Assembly (NCBI RefSeq): GCF_016765585.1
Contig: NZ_JAESWC010000023.1
Span: 1 to 64,000 of the forward strand
Direction: 5' to 3'
Source of the DNA: Clostridium rhizosphaerae
GTDB lineage: Bacteria; Bacillota; Clostridia; Clostridiales; Clostridiaceae
DNA length: 64,000 nt
In this document: piece by piece, positions 26,172 to 35,109 of the stretch
How the letters are laid out: each line of letters starts with the position of its first letter
Position numbering within the stretch: the stretch's first letter is position 1
Translations under genes and position numbers: made by a program
The notes under the pieces: model-generated
Database searches by the model: none
What the model was told of the DNA's origin: nothing
The model's input: the letters and a program-made list of their open reading frames with translations, nothing else

Positions 26172-27719
26172 TTAATTTTCTATAAACTCCCGTTTGCCTT
26201 TTCTCTTATTGCTCATTTCCGAAAATAAAATTAATATTTTTCTGACACCAGTAATTAAAAGTACAATAAATATTAGGTCAGCTTCAATTGCCAAATCAGG
26301 AGCAGTATTATACAAAGCCTTTGTCATAGTTTCATAACTTAGTGCAGCTATCGGCATCAGTATATTAATTAAAAGCCCCCATATCAAATATAAGACCTTT
26401 GATTTCCCTCCGCCTCTAAATTTTTTTCTCCAATGGGTCAGTCTGAAAAATAAAATAACTGCACCTAGTAAAATACCTAATAAAATTATATTTATAACAA
26501 CCTGTACCTTTACTATGTTTACACTATTAATTTCAGTGGGGTTGTGTCCCTTCATAATATTTTTCATGGCTCCATCAAAATAGATACTCGGAAGTTCTAC
26601 ATTATACTTATTAATAATATTTTTGAGTCCAATAGTTTCTAATACTGAATATAGCATATGATTAGAGTTATACACTAAAAATCCAGCCTTCTTATCAATG
26701 GGGTTTATTACCATAAAGGCGTGATAATTTTCATGGTCACCACCATGATAAAACATACCGCTCTCAATAAACATTCCCAAACCAAATTGAAAACTTGGAT
26801 CAGTTACAACTGGCCATGTCATTTTTTTAAAGCTTTCAGCTGATAAAATAGTTTTATTGTTATAGCTTCCTTCATTTAAAAGCATAGACATATAATGCGC
26901 CATATCATTTGCACTTGAATATATCCATCCTACTGAAACACAGTTTTCCTGATAAGGACGATAAATGCTATAGGTTCTACCAAAGAAAGGTTCAACCCCT
27001 TCTGATACATTTTCCTTAGGCAGTTCCTTTTCTGATAAGTAAGTATTTTTCATGTCGAGAGGCTCTAGTATGTTTTTTCTTAAATACTCTTTATAAGACT
27101 GCCCAGTAACCTCTTCAATAGCTGCACCTAGTATAAGAAAGCCTAAATTGGAATATTCCCACTTCTCTCCTGCTGACCTAATTGTTTTTAAATCCTTAAT
27201 TTTCAAAATACGCTCTTTTATGCTTATATTTCCTTCATTAGAAAATAAAACATCCTGATATGCACCTAGCTTAAGACCACTTGTATGAGTTAAAAGGTGT
27301 TTAACCGTAATCTTAGGTGCCCCTTGAGGAACACTTATTTTAAGCCATGGCACATAATTTTCTATTGGTGTATCAAGATCAATCTTCCCTTTTTCAGCAA
27401 GCTTCATAATTGAAATTGCTGTGAAGGTCTTACTTATAGATCCAATTTTAAACAAAGTATCTGGATTAACTTCTTTTCCGCTATTATCATAAGTTCCAAA
27501 ACCCTTTGAATATACTTCGTTATTGCTTATAATGCTTACAGCTGCACCTGGTATATTAGATTTCTTCATTTCATCTTGTATAAATTGTTCAAGCTTTGAG
27601 TAATCCTCTTTACTTCCTGCAGCAGTATCCCTAGCATATACAATATTAGATATTGAAAAAACAAACCCAACAATCAAAGTTAATACTTTTATTAGTTTAC
27701 TTTTTTTCAATCCATCCAC
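26172..27719 (-). CDS. Beta-lactamase family serine hydrolase with C-terminal membrane domain
   Basis: 515 residues. A signal sequence (VLTLIVGFVFSISNIVYA) precedes a class C beta-lactamase/esterase domain: KIGSISKTFTAISIMKL gives SxxK (SISK), WEYSNLGFLILG gives YxN, and YHGGDHENYHA gives the HGG triad. Three or four hydrophobic segments follow (for example VVINIILLGILLGAVILFF). These proteins are usually D-aminopeptidases, esterases or cell-wall peptide hydrolases, not resistance enzymes. The GTG at 27719 overlaps the phosphatase stop by 23 bases; a TTG at 27710 with GGGGTGG before it is an equally good start. Confidence 0.88.
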   Translation of the reverse strand: MDGLKKSKLIKVLTLIVGFVFSISNIVYARDTAAGSKEDYSKLEQFIQDEMKKSNIPGAAVSIISNNEVYSKGFGTYDNSGKEVNPDTLFKIGSISKTFTAISIMKLAEKGKIDLDTPIENYVPWLKISVPQGAPKITVKHLLTHTSGLKLGAYQDVLFSNEGNISIKERILKIKDLKTIRSAGEKWEYSNLGFLILGAAIEEVTGQSYKEYLRKNILEPLDMKNTYLSEKELPKENVSEGVEPFFGRTYSIYRPYQENCVSVGWIYSSANDMAHYMSMLLNEGSYNNKTILSAESFKKMTWPVVTDPSFQFGLGMFIESGMFYHGGDHENYHAFMVINPIDKKAGFLVYNSNHMLYSVLETIGLKNIINKYNVELPSIYFDGAMKNIMKGHNPTEINSVNIVKVQVVINIILLGILLGAVILFFRLTHWRKKFRGGGKSKVLYLIWGLLINILMPIAALSYETMTKALYNTAPDLAIEADLIFIVLLITGVRKILILFSEMSNKRKGKREFIEN

Positions 27720-28260
27720 CCCATTTAAAACTCTTACTAAAATCTACTTCTAAAATTCCGCAATAAGGTATATCATCTTGGTACATAAACTGTCTCATTA
27801 CAACACCATGAGTTACAACAATTATTTTGTCATAGCACAAATATTTTTCTAACCCTTTAAAAGCCCTGGCAGCTACTGCGCTCAGCTTTTCCCAATTCCT
27901 TTTATCGCTTTCTGCATATTCTCCTTTACACAAAGTACATTCCTTGCCGGCAGCTTTAACCACATCATCAGATATGTAGCTAAAGCTTAAATCAGGCAGC
28001 CACTCATGAATATCAACTTCAATCTCTATATCAAGATTTCTTTCCTTGGAAATAATTGCTGCTGTTTGAAGTGCCCTTGTATAAGGCGATGATACAATAA
28101 GCTTTGCCCCATTAAGTCGCTCATCCTTTGCTGCATTCCTTGCCAGCTCTTTACCCTTTTCAGTAAGCTGAGCCAAATCTAATCCATGGCCCTTAAATTT
28201 CCTTTCGGTCACAAAACTATAATCTGGTTCCCCATGTCGTATAAGAATAAGCTTTGTCAT
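27697..28260 (-). CDS. Histidine phosphatase family protein (phosphoglycerate mutase-like)
   Basis: About 187 residues. LILIRHGEPDYS carries the catalytic RHG motif, VSSPYTRALQTA the second Arg, and VVTHGVVMRQF the second His. It dephosphorylates a small molecule or protein; the substrate is not predictable. Clustered Cys residues (CTLCKGEY) are near residue 115. The ATG at 28260 is preceded by GGGGGTTAATATT; an ATG 11 codons upstream lies before this Shine-Dalgarno. It overlaps the beta-lactamase-family gene and is probably co-transcribed with it. Confidence 0.9.
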   Translation of the reverse strand: MTKLILIRHGEPDYSFVTERKFKGHGLDLAQLTEKGKELARNAAKDERLNGAKLIVSSPYTRALQTAAIISKERNLDIEIEVDIHEWLPDLSFSYISDDVVKAAGKECTLCKGEYAESDKRNWEKLSAVAARAFKGLEKYLCYDKIIVVTHGVVMRQFMYQDDIPYCGILEVDFSKSFKWGGWIEKK

Positions 28261-28364
28261 AATATTAACCCCCTTGTAATTTCTATTTATCATATAAAGT
28301 TTATTAAACCTTATACCCCTTAAATAATTTGAGGCTGCATACTCAGCAGCCCCTAAAGAAGATA

Positions 28365-29558
28365 TTATTCAAATTCTATATCTTTATTTTGTTTTATAGT
28401 AAAATATATAAAATAAGCAATTAGACTAAAAGCTAAAAATCTAAAACCAATAAATATAGAATAATTCGTTGCGAAATATCCAAAAAATAATCCGCATATT
28501 ATAGTAAATACTCTCAAGGCAAGGGACTGGAATGATTCTACAGTAGCTCTTATTTTTGATTCAGTTCTATGGTGAAGATAACCTAATACTAAAGGTTCAA
28601 CAACACCATAAGCTGCAAACGAAATTATGAGCGGTATAATCCCTAAAGATGTTTTTAAGACACTTGCTCCAAATATTGATGATAAAAGAACTATTATTAC
28701 AGTGGAAAAAATTGTTTTGTTTGAAAACTTATTTTTAAGCTTATAAGCATATATACCAGATAAGCTTGAAGAAATCATTCTTGAAGCACTTATAACTCCA
28801 AAGAGAATAACGGGAACATTTATGGCCTGAAGATAAGTTTGCCAGAATTCATCAATATAGGTGAAAACTGCCCCTGTAACTATACCAAAAAATAATATGA
28901 ATTTAATGGCTGATTTATCTTTTAGAAAATTAAAAGCAGCTGCCATATGTCTAAAATAACTTATAACCTCTTCCTTTTCATAAGCTGCTTTTGGCTCTTT
29001 AAAAAAACAGGCTATAATAACCGAAATCATAACACTTATCAAAGACATCCAATAAGTAGTTATATAACTGCTTTTAGCTGCAACAAAACTGCCTAAAAGC
29101 GCTGCAAGCATAGCAGCAAAATAATCATAAAAACCTATTCTGCCTAAAACTCTCTCGAAGCATTCCGTATCTCTATTCATCTTAAGTGATTCAAACACCA
29201 ATGCATTGCTTGTTCCACTGCATAAGGATTTACCTATACCTGCCATAGTTACAGCTAAAGCAAAATGCCAAAAGCTATGAGCGTATATCAAAATTATAAA
29301 TTCCAGCAAAGAAAAAACTGCATGGAATACCATTAATATTTTTTTGCTCCATTTATCAGCTAAAGAGCCTGTAGGAACTTCCAGCAATATAACAACAGCT
29401 GCATAAATAATTTCTATATATACAACCTGCTGACTTGTTATTCCTCTCGAAGCCCAATAAAGCCTTTCTATAACATAAGCAAAAATCAAGCTGTGAAAAA
29501 ATGAATATGCATACATCAAATAAATGTTAAGTTTATATCTAAATAAATTATTATCCAT
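28365..29558 (-). CDS. Major facilitator superfamily transporter
   Basis: 397 residues with about 12 hydrophobic segments. MFS motif A appears between TM2 and TM3 as PTGSLADKWSKKIL. Segments such as VVYIEIIYAAVVILLEVP and FIILIYAHSFWHFALAV fit the N-terminal bundle. The substrate is unknown; drug or small-molecule efflux is typical of single MFS genes like this. GGAGGAGAGAT lies before the ATG. A weak hairpin (28333-28351) lies past the stop. The neighbouring nucleotidyltransferase gene does not define a pathway. Confidence 0.9.
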   Translation of the reverse strand: MDNNLFRYKLNIYLMYAYSFFHSLIFAYVIERLYWASRGITSQQVVYIEIIYAAVVILLEVPTGSLADKWSKKILMVFHAVFSLLEFIILIYAHSFWHFALAVTMAGIGKSLCSGTSNALVFESLKMNRDTECFERVLGRIGFYDYFAAMLAALLGSFVAAKSSYITTYWMSLISVMISVIIACFFKEPKAAYEKEEVISYFRHMAAAFNFLKDKSAIKFILFFGIVTGAVFTYIDEFWQTYLQAINVPVILFGVISASRMISSSLSGIYAYKLKNKFSNKTIFSTVIIVLLSSIFGASVLKTSLGIIPLIISFAAYGVVEPLVLGYLHHRTESKIRATVESFQSLALRVFTIICGLFFGYFATNYSIFIGFRFLAFSLIAYFIYFTIKQNKDIEFE

Positions 29559-29691
29559 TATCTCTCCTCCTTATTATTAAAACATAACCTAAATAATAAG
29601 GCGGCGGACGAGGATAATTTATTATATAAGCCTTTAATAGGTCTTAATTAGGCGGCATAAAACAATCCCTCCTTTGTTTTGAGTATTAATC

Positions 29692-30474
29692 TCATACTTT
29701 TAAATTATAAATCCCTTCAATTTCTTTTATTAATTCATTACAAGTCTTTTTAGCCTTCTCTGTCTTAATGCGAATATCTTCTAAGCTTGAAATTTGATAG
29801 TAATACTCAAGCAATTTAACTTCCTCTTTAGGTATATGATTGGATATATGTATAAAATGCAGATAATGATACTTAGGTGTATATTTAACTCTCATAAGCT
29901 GTACCAAAGGATCAGCAGCATATTTTAAATAATAAATGAAAGCCTCCGGGTAGTTGTTTCTCTCAACATATTTAATTACTCTAGAATGCTGATTATACTT
30001 GGCCTTTACTTCACTAATAATATTTTCAATTAAACTTATGTACACTTTTTCTTCATCTTTTAATATTGTTATTACATTTGACTTATCAAATATTACCTTA
30101 GGAAATTCAAGTATATCTCCTTCTATAAACCTTACCTCATCTTTATCTCTGCTGTGACTTTGTATACAAAAATCAATTATTAAATATTGGCTTGTTCCCT
30201 CTATATGATAATAGTTTTGATGAATTTTAGGATGCGCATGATTTATGCTGTATTTAAAATCTAATTTTCCAAGCCTTGATAGTTCCTCTTCAGCTAGAGC
30301 AAATGCTCTGTCCTCATATCCATCTTCTACATCAAGCCAAATATCTATATCTGAATACTCATCTACTGCATTTAGTGAATCTGCTCCCTCAAGCCAGTAG
30401 GCATGAACCTCATCCATTGAAATGAATTTATCTTTAATAGCATTAATTATTGTGTTTCTATCTATGGAGTTCAT
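29692..30474 (-). CDS. Nucleotidyltransferase-domain protein (aminoglycoside adenylyltransferase-like)
   Basis: 260 residues. The Pol-beta-type nucleotidyltransferase motif appears as GADSLNAVDEYSDIDIWLDV, where DxD binds the metal. The usual GS is GA here. Downstream YLIIDFCIQ supplies the third acidic residue. A C-terminal helical region (YPEAFIYYLKYAADPLVQLM) resembles the substrate-binding half of small antibiotic or tRNA nucleotidyltransferases. The substrate is unknown. AAGGAGAAAATAT precedes the ATG. It overlaps nothing, but starts 11 bases after the TfoX-like gene's upstream neighbour region. Confidence 0.8.
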   Translation of the reverse strand: MNSIDRNTIINAIKDKFISMDEVHAYWLEGADSLNAVDEYSDIDIWLDVEDGYEDRAFALAEEELSRLGKLDFKYSINHAHPKIHQNYYHIEGTSQYLIIDFCIQSHSRDKDEVRFIEGDILEFPKVIFDKSNVITILKDEEKVYISLIENIISEVKAKYNQHSRVIKYVERNNYPEAFIYYLKYAADPLVQLMRVKYTPKYHYLHFIHISNHIPKEEVKLLEYYYQISSLEDIRIKTEKAKKTCNELIKEIEGIYNLKV

Positions 30475-30485
30475 ATATTTTCTCC

Positions 30486-30740
30486 TTACTTAAATGTTTT
30501 AAAAAACTTTTTCAGATCCTCTTTAGTAATATCATTTAAGTTATGCCATCTCACTCCTTGTACTGCTCCTTCTAAGGCACATAACATACTGCAGCATGCT
30601 GTATTGTCAATCACCTTAATTCTAGTAAATGCTTCCTTACTACCTAAGTTTATCAATTCTTCCGGGGTGTTGATATCTACATCTTTTAATTTTTTCTCTA
30701 ATACTGAACCTATATTAGGCATTTTAGTTAGTTCTTCCAA
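30486..30740 (-). CDS. TfoX/Sxy C-terminal domain protein
   Basis: 84 residues. MPNIGSVLEKKLKDVDINTP followed by EELINLGSKEAFTRI matches the TfoX C-terminal domain, which is a helix-hairpin-helix-like fold. ALEGAVQGVRWHNL is also typical. Full TfoX/Sxy regulates competence in gamma-proteobacteria, but stand-alone C-terminal domains in Firmicutes have no defined role. The start codon is TTG with AGGAGATGATTTAA before it. It lies 11 bases upstream of the nucleotidyltransferase gene and is probably co-transcribed. Confidence 0.85.
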   Translation of the reverse strand: MEELTKMPNIGSVLEKKLKDVDINTPEELINLGSKEAFTRIKVIDNTACCSMLCALEGAVQGVRWHNLNDITKEDLKKFFKTFK

Positions 30741-30927
30741 TTAAATCATCTCCTGATTATTTTTATCCTATCAAGTACTTCAAAATAATATTTCTTCAAC
30801 AACCTTATAACCTTTAATTATATTATAAGTTATAATTTGGTATACATATATATAAATATTTTATTTTCCAAACTTTAAGACTTTTAATGCTCACTACCAT
30901 AGTTACTAATCCTGAACATGAATTTAA

Positions 30928-30950
30928 AGGCAGTTTGCTTAAAACTGCCT
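30928..30950 (-). terminator. Terminator after the AraC-type gene
   Basis: A perfect 9-bp stem AGGCAGTTT/AAACTGCCT with a 5-base loop lies 8 bases past the stop at 30958. On the minus strand it is followed by TTAAATTC. Position supports a terminator; the T-run is modest. Confidence 0.7.
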
Positions 30951-30957
30951 CTATTTC

Positions 30958-31851
30958 TTATATAGTAACAGGAATCCATATCTCGCAGACATAATCGTCA
31001 CAGCTTGTATCTCCCGGAGGATATACCTCTATTTCATAATCGGCTGCTCTTTTATACCCACATGTAGTAAACCACTCAGTTGTTATTCTTGTCCACATCT
31101 CATCAATAGGATGCTCCTTGCCTGACAAATTTCCTCTTGCCGTAAAAACTGCCCACTTGTTAGCTGGAATAGTATATACGTCTAAATCGGTTAAAATATT
31201 ATCATCAGCCTCAGCACCGATTGCAAGTAATGTTTCTCCATTTTCAAGCGTTTTTGTAAAGCCCATTTGCCACATAGGAGCACGATATAACTTATATTGG
31301 TCTCTAATTTTTTCATTCATGCCGTGATTTAAAAATTCATCCCAAATATTCCAAACCTCTCCTGCTACCTCTCTCCAATCATTTGCAACAATGTTTGCAG
31401 ATTGCCTTTGTATTTTCCTAACCATTCCTGTCAGCTTAATTTCTTGTTTTTCTTCGATACGATATTCCATCTCTACATCTCCTTTAATTGAAATATGAAA
31501 AGTGATGCGAGGATATGCTTTAAGCTTTACACCTAAATTTCGAGCCATCTTTGGAGTAACACCATGCATTTCATAAAAAGCACGAGTGAAAGCATCGGGG
31601 GAATTATACCCGTACTTTAGAGCAACATCTATTACTTTCATACTGCTCTTTTGCAAATCCAATGCAGAAAGTGTCAATCTTCTACGTCGAATATACTCAG
31701 ACAAGGATATACCTATAATATAGGAAAAAACTCTCCCAAACTGATGCATTGAGCAGCATGCAATTTTTGCTACTTCATCATACATAATATCCTCATCCAA
31801 ATGATCTTCAATATAATCTATGGTAGCCGTCATTCTCTCAATCCATTCCAT
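30958..31851 (-). CDS. AraC-family regulator with GyrI-like effector-binding domain
   Basis: About 297 residues. The N-terminal AraC DNA-binding domain has two HTHs (MYDEVAKIACCSMHQFGRVF and SSMKVIDVALKYGYNSPDAF then TRAFYEMHGVTPKMAR). The C-terminal ~150 residues form a GyrI-like/AraC_E_bind domain (EYRIEEKQEIKLTGMVRKIQ ... WIPV). This Rob/SoxS-with-GyrI layout senses hydrophobic small molecules or antibiotics. The ATG at 31851 follows AAAGGTTGGTGCAAG; an ATG 19 codons upstream encodes an unconserved leader. The target genes are not evident. Confidence 0.88.
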   Translation of the reverse strand: MEWIERMTATIDYIEDHLDEDIMYDEVAKIACCSMHQFGRVFSYIIGISLSEYIRRRRLTLSALDLQKSSMKVIDVALKYGYNSPDAFTRAFYEMHGVTPKMARNLGVKLKAYPRITFHISIKGDVEMEYRIEEKQEIKLTGMVRKIQRQSANIVANDWREVAGEVWNIWDEFLNHGMNEKIRDQYKLYRAPMWQMGFTKTLENGETLLAIGAEADDNILTDLDVYTIPANKWAVFTARGNLSGKEHPIDEMWTRITTEWFTTCGYKRAADYEIEVYPPGDTSCDDYVCEIWIPVTI

Positions 31852-32034
31852 CTTGCACCAACCTTTCGTATTTAATCTTAACAAAGGTGACTTTAATGTT
31901 CCCTGCATTTTAGGTACAAATATGCAGGTGTATATAGATAGGTTGATTTACTTTATATATCTTAAGAAGTCCAAACCTAATAACTTCTCTTAGTTCTTCT
32001 GCTGCAATCCCTTGACCCCAGTTTATAAAATTTA

Positions 32035-32793
32035 TTATGTACCAAAATAATTATGAGCTGTTAGAACAGTCGTAATTATATCCATTGACCATTTTCTATA
32101 TTTTTCAATATAGCCCTTTTTATCAAATTCCTCTACAAACTTTAGCCTGTCGTATTCAACACAGCGTCTTGAAGTTGAAATTTTATTATTAGTTATATTC
32201 AATATAGTATACTGGGCTCTAGGATCTCCATTGAATGGCATTCCTACGGAACCAGGACAAATGAACCTTTTTCCATTCACTTCTTCATCCATAAACAAAT
32301 GATAATGTCCAAAAATACAAATATCACTTTCCATAGCCTCTGCTATCCTAACAAGTTCATCTCTATTAGGTTCATTATTTTCTCTTCTTAAGCTGTCAGC
32401 ATTTATGAAAACATCACCATCTGATGGGTTATGACATAAACTCATAACAACTCCATCCTTTTCGATTAATAAGGCATTAGGAAGTGATTTTAAAAATTTT
32501 ATTCTTTCTTCTCCTAACTCATTATATATTTCTTTATTTACTGGATAAAGCCAGTCAGCATTTTTCTCTATTGGAGTTATTAATTCGTCAATATTTCCTG
32601 ATATAATTAGATTATCTTTGTTTTCTCTCTTGCACTTAATTAATAAGTCTACTGTTTTATTTGATCCATAGCCCCCAAATACATAATCACCTAGGAAAAA
32701 AATCATATCTGCTTTTTCGTTATTTATATTCCTTAATACAGCTTCAAAAGCAGTACTATTGCTATGTATATCAGAAACCAGTGCAATTTTCAT
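32035..32793 (-). CDS. Metallophosphoesterase family protein
   Basis: 252 residues. Calcineurin-like metal ligands are in order: ALVSDIHSNSTAFE (DxH), FFLGDYVFGGYG (GDxx), IISGNIDE (GNxD-like), LCHNPSDGD (His) and IFGHYHLFMDE (GHxH). It hydrolyses phosphodiesters or phosphomonoesters of unknown identity; close relatives act on cyclic nucleotides or dinucleotides. AGAGAGGTATTAT lies before the ATG. It is a single-gene unit. Confidence 0.9.
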   Translation of the reverse strand: MKIALVSDIHSNSTAFEAVLRNINNEKADMIFFLGDYVFGGYGSNKTVDLLIKCKRENKDNLIISGNIDELITPIEKNADWLYPVNKEIYNELGEERIKFLKSLPNALLIEKDGVVMSLCHNPSDGDVFINADSLRRENNEPNRDELVRIAEAMESDICIFGHYHLFMDEEVNGKRFICPGSVGMPFNGDPRAQYTILNITNNKISTSRRCVEYDRLKFVEEFDKKGYIEKYRKWSMDIITTVLTAHNYFGT

Positions 32794-32964
32794 ATAATAC
32801 CTCTCTAATAAAATTTAATATACTACTAAAATCATCAGTTAATATATTCTTCTTAATATGTAAAATTCCTTCATTATACTACATAAACTTCCATACATAA
32901 AAATAAGAACCCTTTTTGAAATTTATAAGAGTTCTTAAATGCTATATATTAATTTTTTATAATA

Positions 32965-33843
32965 CTAAATTAATCCAGGTATTACTATTTGTTCATATGT
33001 ATTTTTTTCTTCAAACTTATGAAGATAATCAAAGCACTCTCCGATATCGTATACTATACCATTTGATTTGCACGTACTTTCAAATATTCTCATTAGCTTT
33101 GCATTATTAGGACTTGGTAGCTGATATGCAAAGTTATATTTTTTAATATATCTATCCTTCATTCCCGGGAAATACCGATCCAGCTTTTCATAAAAATACT
33201 CTCTATTTCCTTCCCGCAAGGTTAATCCCATACCAAAACAAATAATTCCATGCACTTTTGCCTCAATACAATAATCTAAAATCCCCATAATATTTTCCTC
33301 AGTATCATTAATAAAAGGTAAAATAGGACAAAGCCAAACTACAGTAGGGATTCCATTATCACGCATTATCTTTAAAACTTCAAATCGTTCCTTTGTAGTA
33401 CTTACATTTGGCTCTATAATTTTGCACAAAGCTTCATCATAAGTAGTTAAAGTCATTTGTACCACACACTTTGTTTTTTCATTGATTTTTTTAAGCAAAT
33501 CTAAATCTCGCAAAATTCTTGCAGACTTAGTTTGTATTGCAAGCCCGAAGCCATAGGAATGGATAAGTTCAATACATTTTCTTGTATTTCCAAGCCTTTC
33601 TTCTAAATGGATATAAGGATCGCTCATGGCACCAGTTCCTATCATGCATTTCTTTCTTTTTCTCCTAAGAGTCTCTTCTAAAAGCTCAGGAGCATTTACT
33701 TTTATCTCTATATCTTCAAAGTCATGCTGCATCTGATAGCATCTGCTTCGTGAATCGCAATAAATACAGCCATGAGTACAACCTCTATATATATTCATGC
33801 CATTCTGAGCTGACAAGATGCCTTTTACTTTTGTTTCATGCAT
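32965..33843 (-). CDS. SPL-family radical SAM protein
   Basis: 292 residues. YRGCTHGCIYCDSRSRCY gives the radical SAM CxxxCxxC cluster motif (CTHGCIYC). MIGTGAMSDPYIHLE and IQTKSARILRDLDLL are typical of the spore photoproduct lyase-like family (Rv2578c type). True SPL repairs spore DNA, but this shorter family has unknown substrates. AAGAGGAGAAGATT precedes the ATG. It lies 31 bases downstream of the HD-domain gene and the two are probably co-transcribed. Confidence 0.87.
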   Translation of the reverse strand: MHETKVKGILSAQNGMNIYRGCTHGCIYCDSRSRCYQMQHDFEDIEIKVNAPELLEETLRRKRKKCMIGTGAMSDPYIHLEERLGNTRKCIELIHSYGFGLAIQTKSARILRDLDLLKKINEKTKCVVQMTLTTYDEALCKIIEPNVSTTKERFEVLKIMRDNGIPTVVWLCPILPFINDTEENIMGILDYCIEAKVHGIICFGMGLTLREGNREYFYEKLDRYFPGMKDRYIKKYNFAYQLPSPNNAKLMRIFESTCKSNGIVYDIGECFDYLHKFEEKNTYEQIVIPGLI

Positions 33844-33874
33844 AATCTTCTCCTCTTTACTCTATATAAGTCTT

Positions 33875-34483
33875 CTAATTAACTGTAATATCATCTTCCA
33901 GCTGTCTTGTAAATTCTTCAACAATTTTTTGTTTCTCGTTCCAATAATATTGTGCTTTTTCCGTTACCATTGGATTAATTAAACGTTTATTACTCCCCAT
34001 AATGATGTGCTTATAAACATCCAGATAGCTCTGTGCACCGCTAATTCCTTTATCTAAGGAATACCATACTATTCTCAGTGCTCCTTCCTCATCAAGCAAA
34101 TCAGCCTCCATAAGGATTATCAATTCTATAGGAGTGTCCTTTTCCTTCAATAATTCCTTTGAAGAATGAAGGGATATTAAACCTTTTACCCTTTCAATGA
34201 ATGTTAAATCTAAATTCATTTTTAGACCATATTCATAAAATATTTTAGCACTTCTCTCAGCATGAAATTCTTTACCCTCAGAACAGCCTATATCATGAAA
34301 AATCACTGCTGTAAATAAAATATCTGTATCTACATCTTTTCTTTCTCTTACTAATCTTTTAGCCCATCCAAGTACACGCAAGGTATGCTGATATTTAGAC
34401 CTGAACGCCATTAAGGGATTAGGCGGTACATCTCCATGTAAAGCAAAATACTCTTTTACATAATTTAAATGTTCTTCATACAT
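33875..34483 (-). CDS. HD-domain protein
   Basis: 202 residues. The HD metal-binding residues appear as YQHTLRVLGWAKRL (first His), AVIFHDIGCSEGKEFHAERS (HD pair and further His) and MEADLLDEEGAL (last Asp). HD proteins hydrolyse nucleotides or phosphates; this one is single-domain, so the substrate is open. AAGGAGATATAATAA lies before the ATG. It is followed by the SPL-family radical SAM gene. Confidence 0.87.
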   Translation of the reverse strand: MYEEHLNYVKEYFALHGDVPPNPLMAFRSKYQHTLRVLGWAKRLVRERKDVDTDILFTAVIFHDIGCSEGKEFHAERSAKIFYEYGLKMNLDLTFIERVKGLISLHSSKELLKEKDTPIELIILMEADLLDEEGALRIVWYSLDKGISGAQSYLDVYKHIIMGSNKRLINPMVTEKAQYYWNEKQKIVEEFTRQLEDDITVN

Positions 34484-34522
34484 TTATTATATCTCCTTAA
34501 GTCTATAACCAATTTAAAGCTC

Positions 34523-35092
34523 TTAACTTTTAGGCTTTAATGCTATTCCTTCGCTAAAAGCAGGATGATTATTATCCCTTTCAGAAGTTATAATTGTCAT
34601 TCCTTCAGGAATTGGCCACTTAACGCCTATTGTTTTATCATTCCAGGGAACACCGCTTTCATCCTCAGGGTGATAATAATCGGATAGCTTATAAGCAAAT
34701 TCAGCAGTTTCGGAAAGGACTAGGAAACCATGTGCAAACCCTTCTGGAACATATAACATATTTTTCTTTTCAGCCGACAAAATAACTCCAAACCACTTAC
34801 CATATGTCTTTGATCCTTCACGAATGTCAACTGCCACATCGAACACCTCGCCGCTTATAACACGAACCAGCTTCCCTTGCTGATATGTTTTTTGAAAATG
34901 TAATCCTCTAAGAACTCCTTTTTTAGACATTGATTGGTTTTCTTGAATGAACTCCATATCAAGCCCCGCTTCTTTAAAATCTTTGGAATTATATGTTTCT
35001 AAATTATAACCTCTTTCATCTAAAAATATTTTAGGTTCTATAGTATAAAGACCTTCTATATCCAAACATTTTTCAAACTTGAACTTCCCCAT
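34523..35092 (-). CDS. rfbC: dTDP-4-dehydrorhamnose 3,5-epimerase
   Basis: 189 residues, the usual size. The RmlC cupin motifs are clear: GYNLETYNSKDF, SKKGVLRGLHFQKTYQQGKL (catalytic His in RGLHFQ), FDVAVDIREGSKTYGKWFGV, and LYVPEGFAHGFLVLS. It converts dTDP-4-keto-6-deoxyglucose to the rhamnose precursor. No rfbA, rfbB or rfbD is nearby. Instead it follows the MurC-type ligase gene by 17 bases, so the pair forms an unusual two-gene unit. GGAGGTAAAAG precedes the ATG. Confidence 0.9.
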   Translation of the reverse strand: MGKFKFEKCLDIEGLYTIEPKIFLDERGYNLETYNSKDFKEAGLDMEFIQENQSMSKKGVLRGLHFQKTYQQGKLVRVISGEVFDVAVDIREGSKTYGKWFGVILSAEKKNMLYVPEGFAHGFLVLSETAEFAYKLSDYYHPEDESGVPWNDKTIGVKWPIPEGMTIITSERDNNHPAFSEGIALKPKS

Positions 35093-35109
35093 CTTTTACC
35101 TCCATCTAC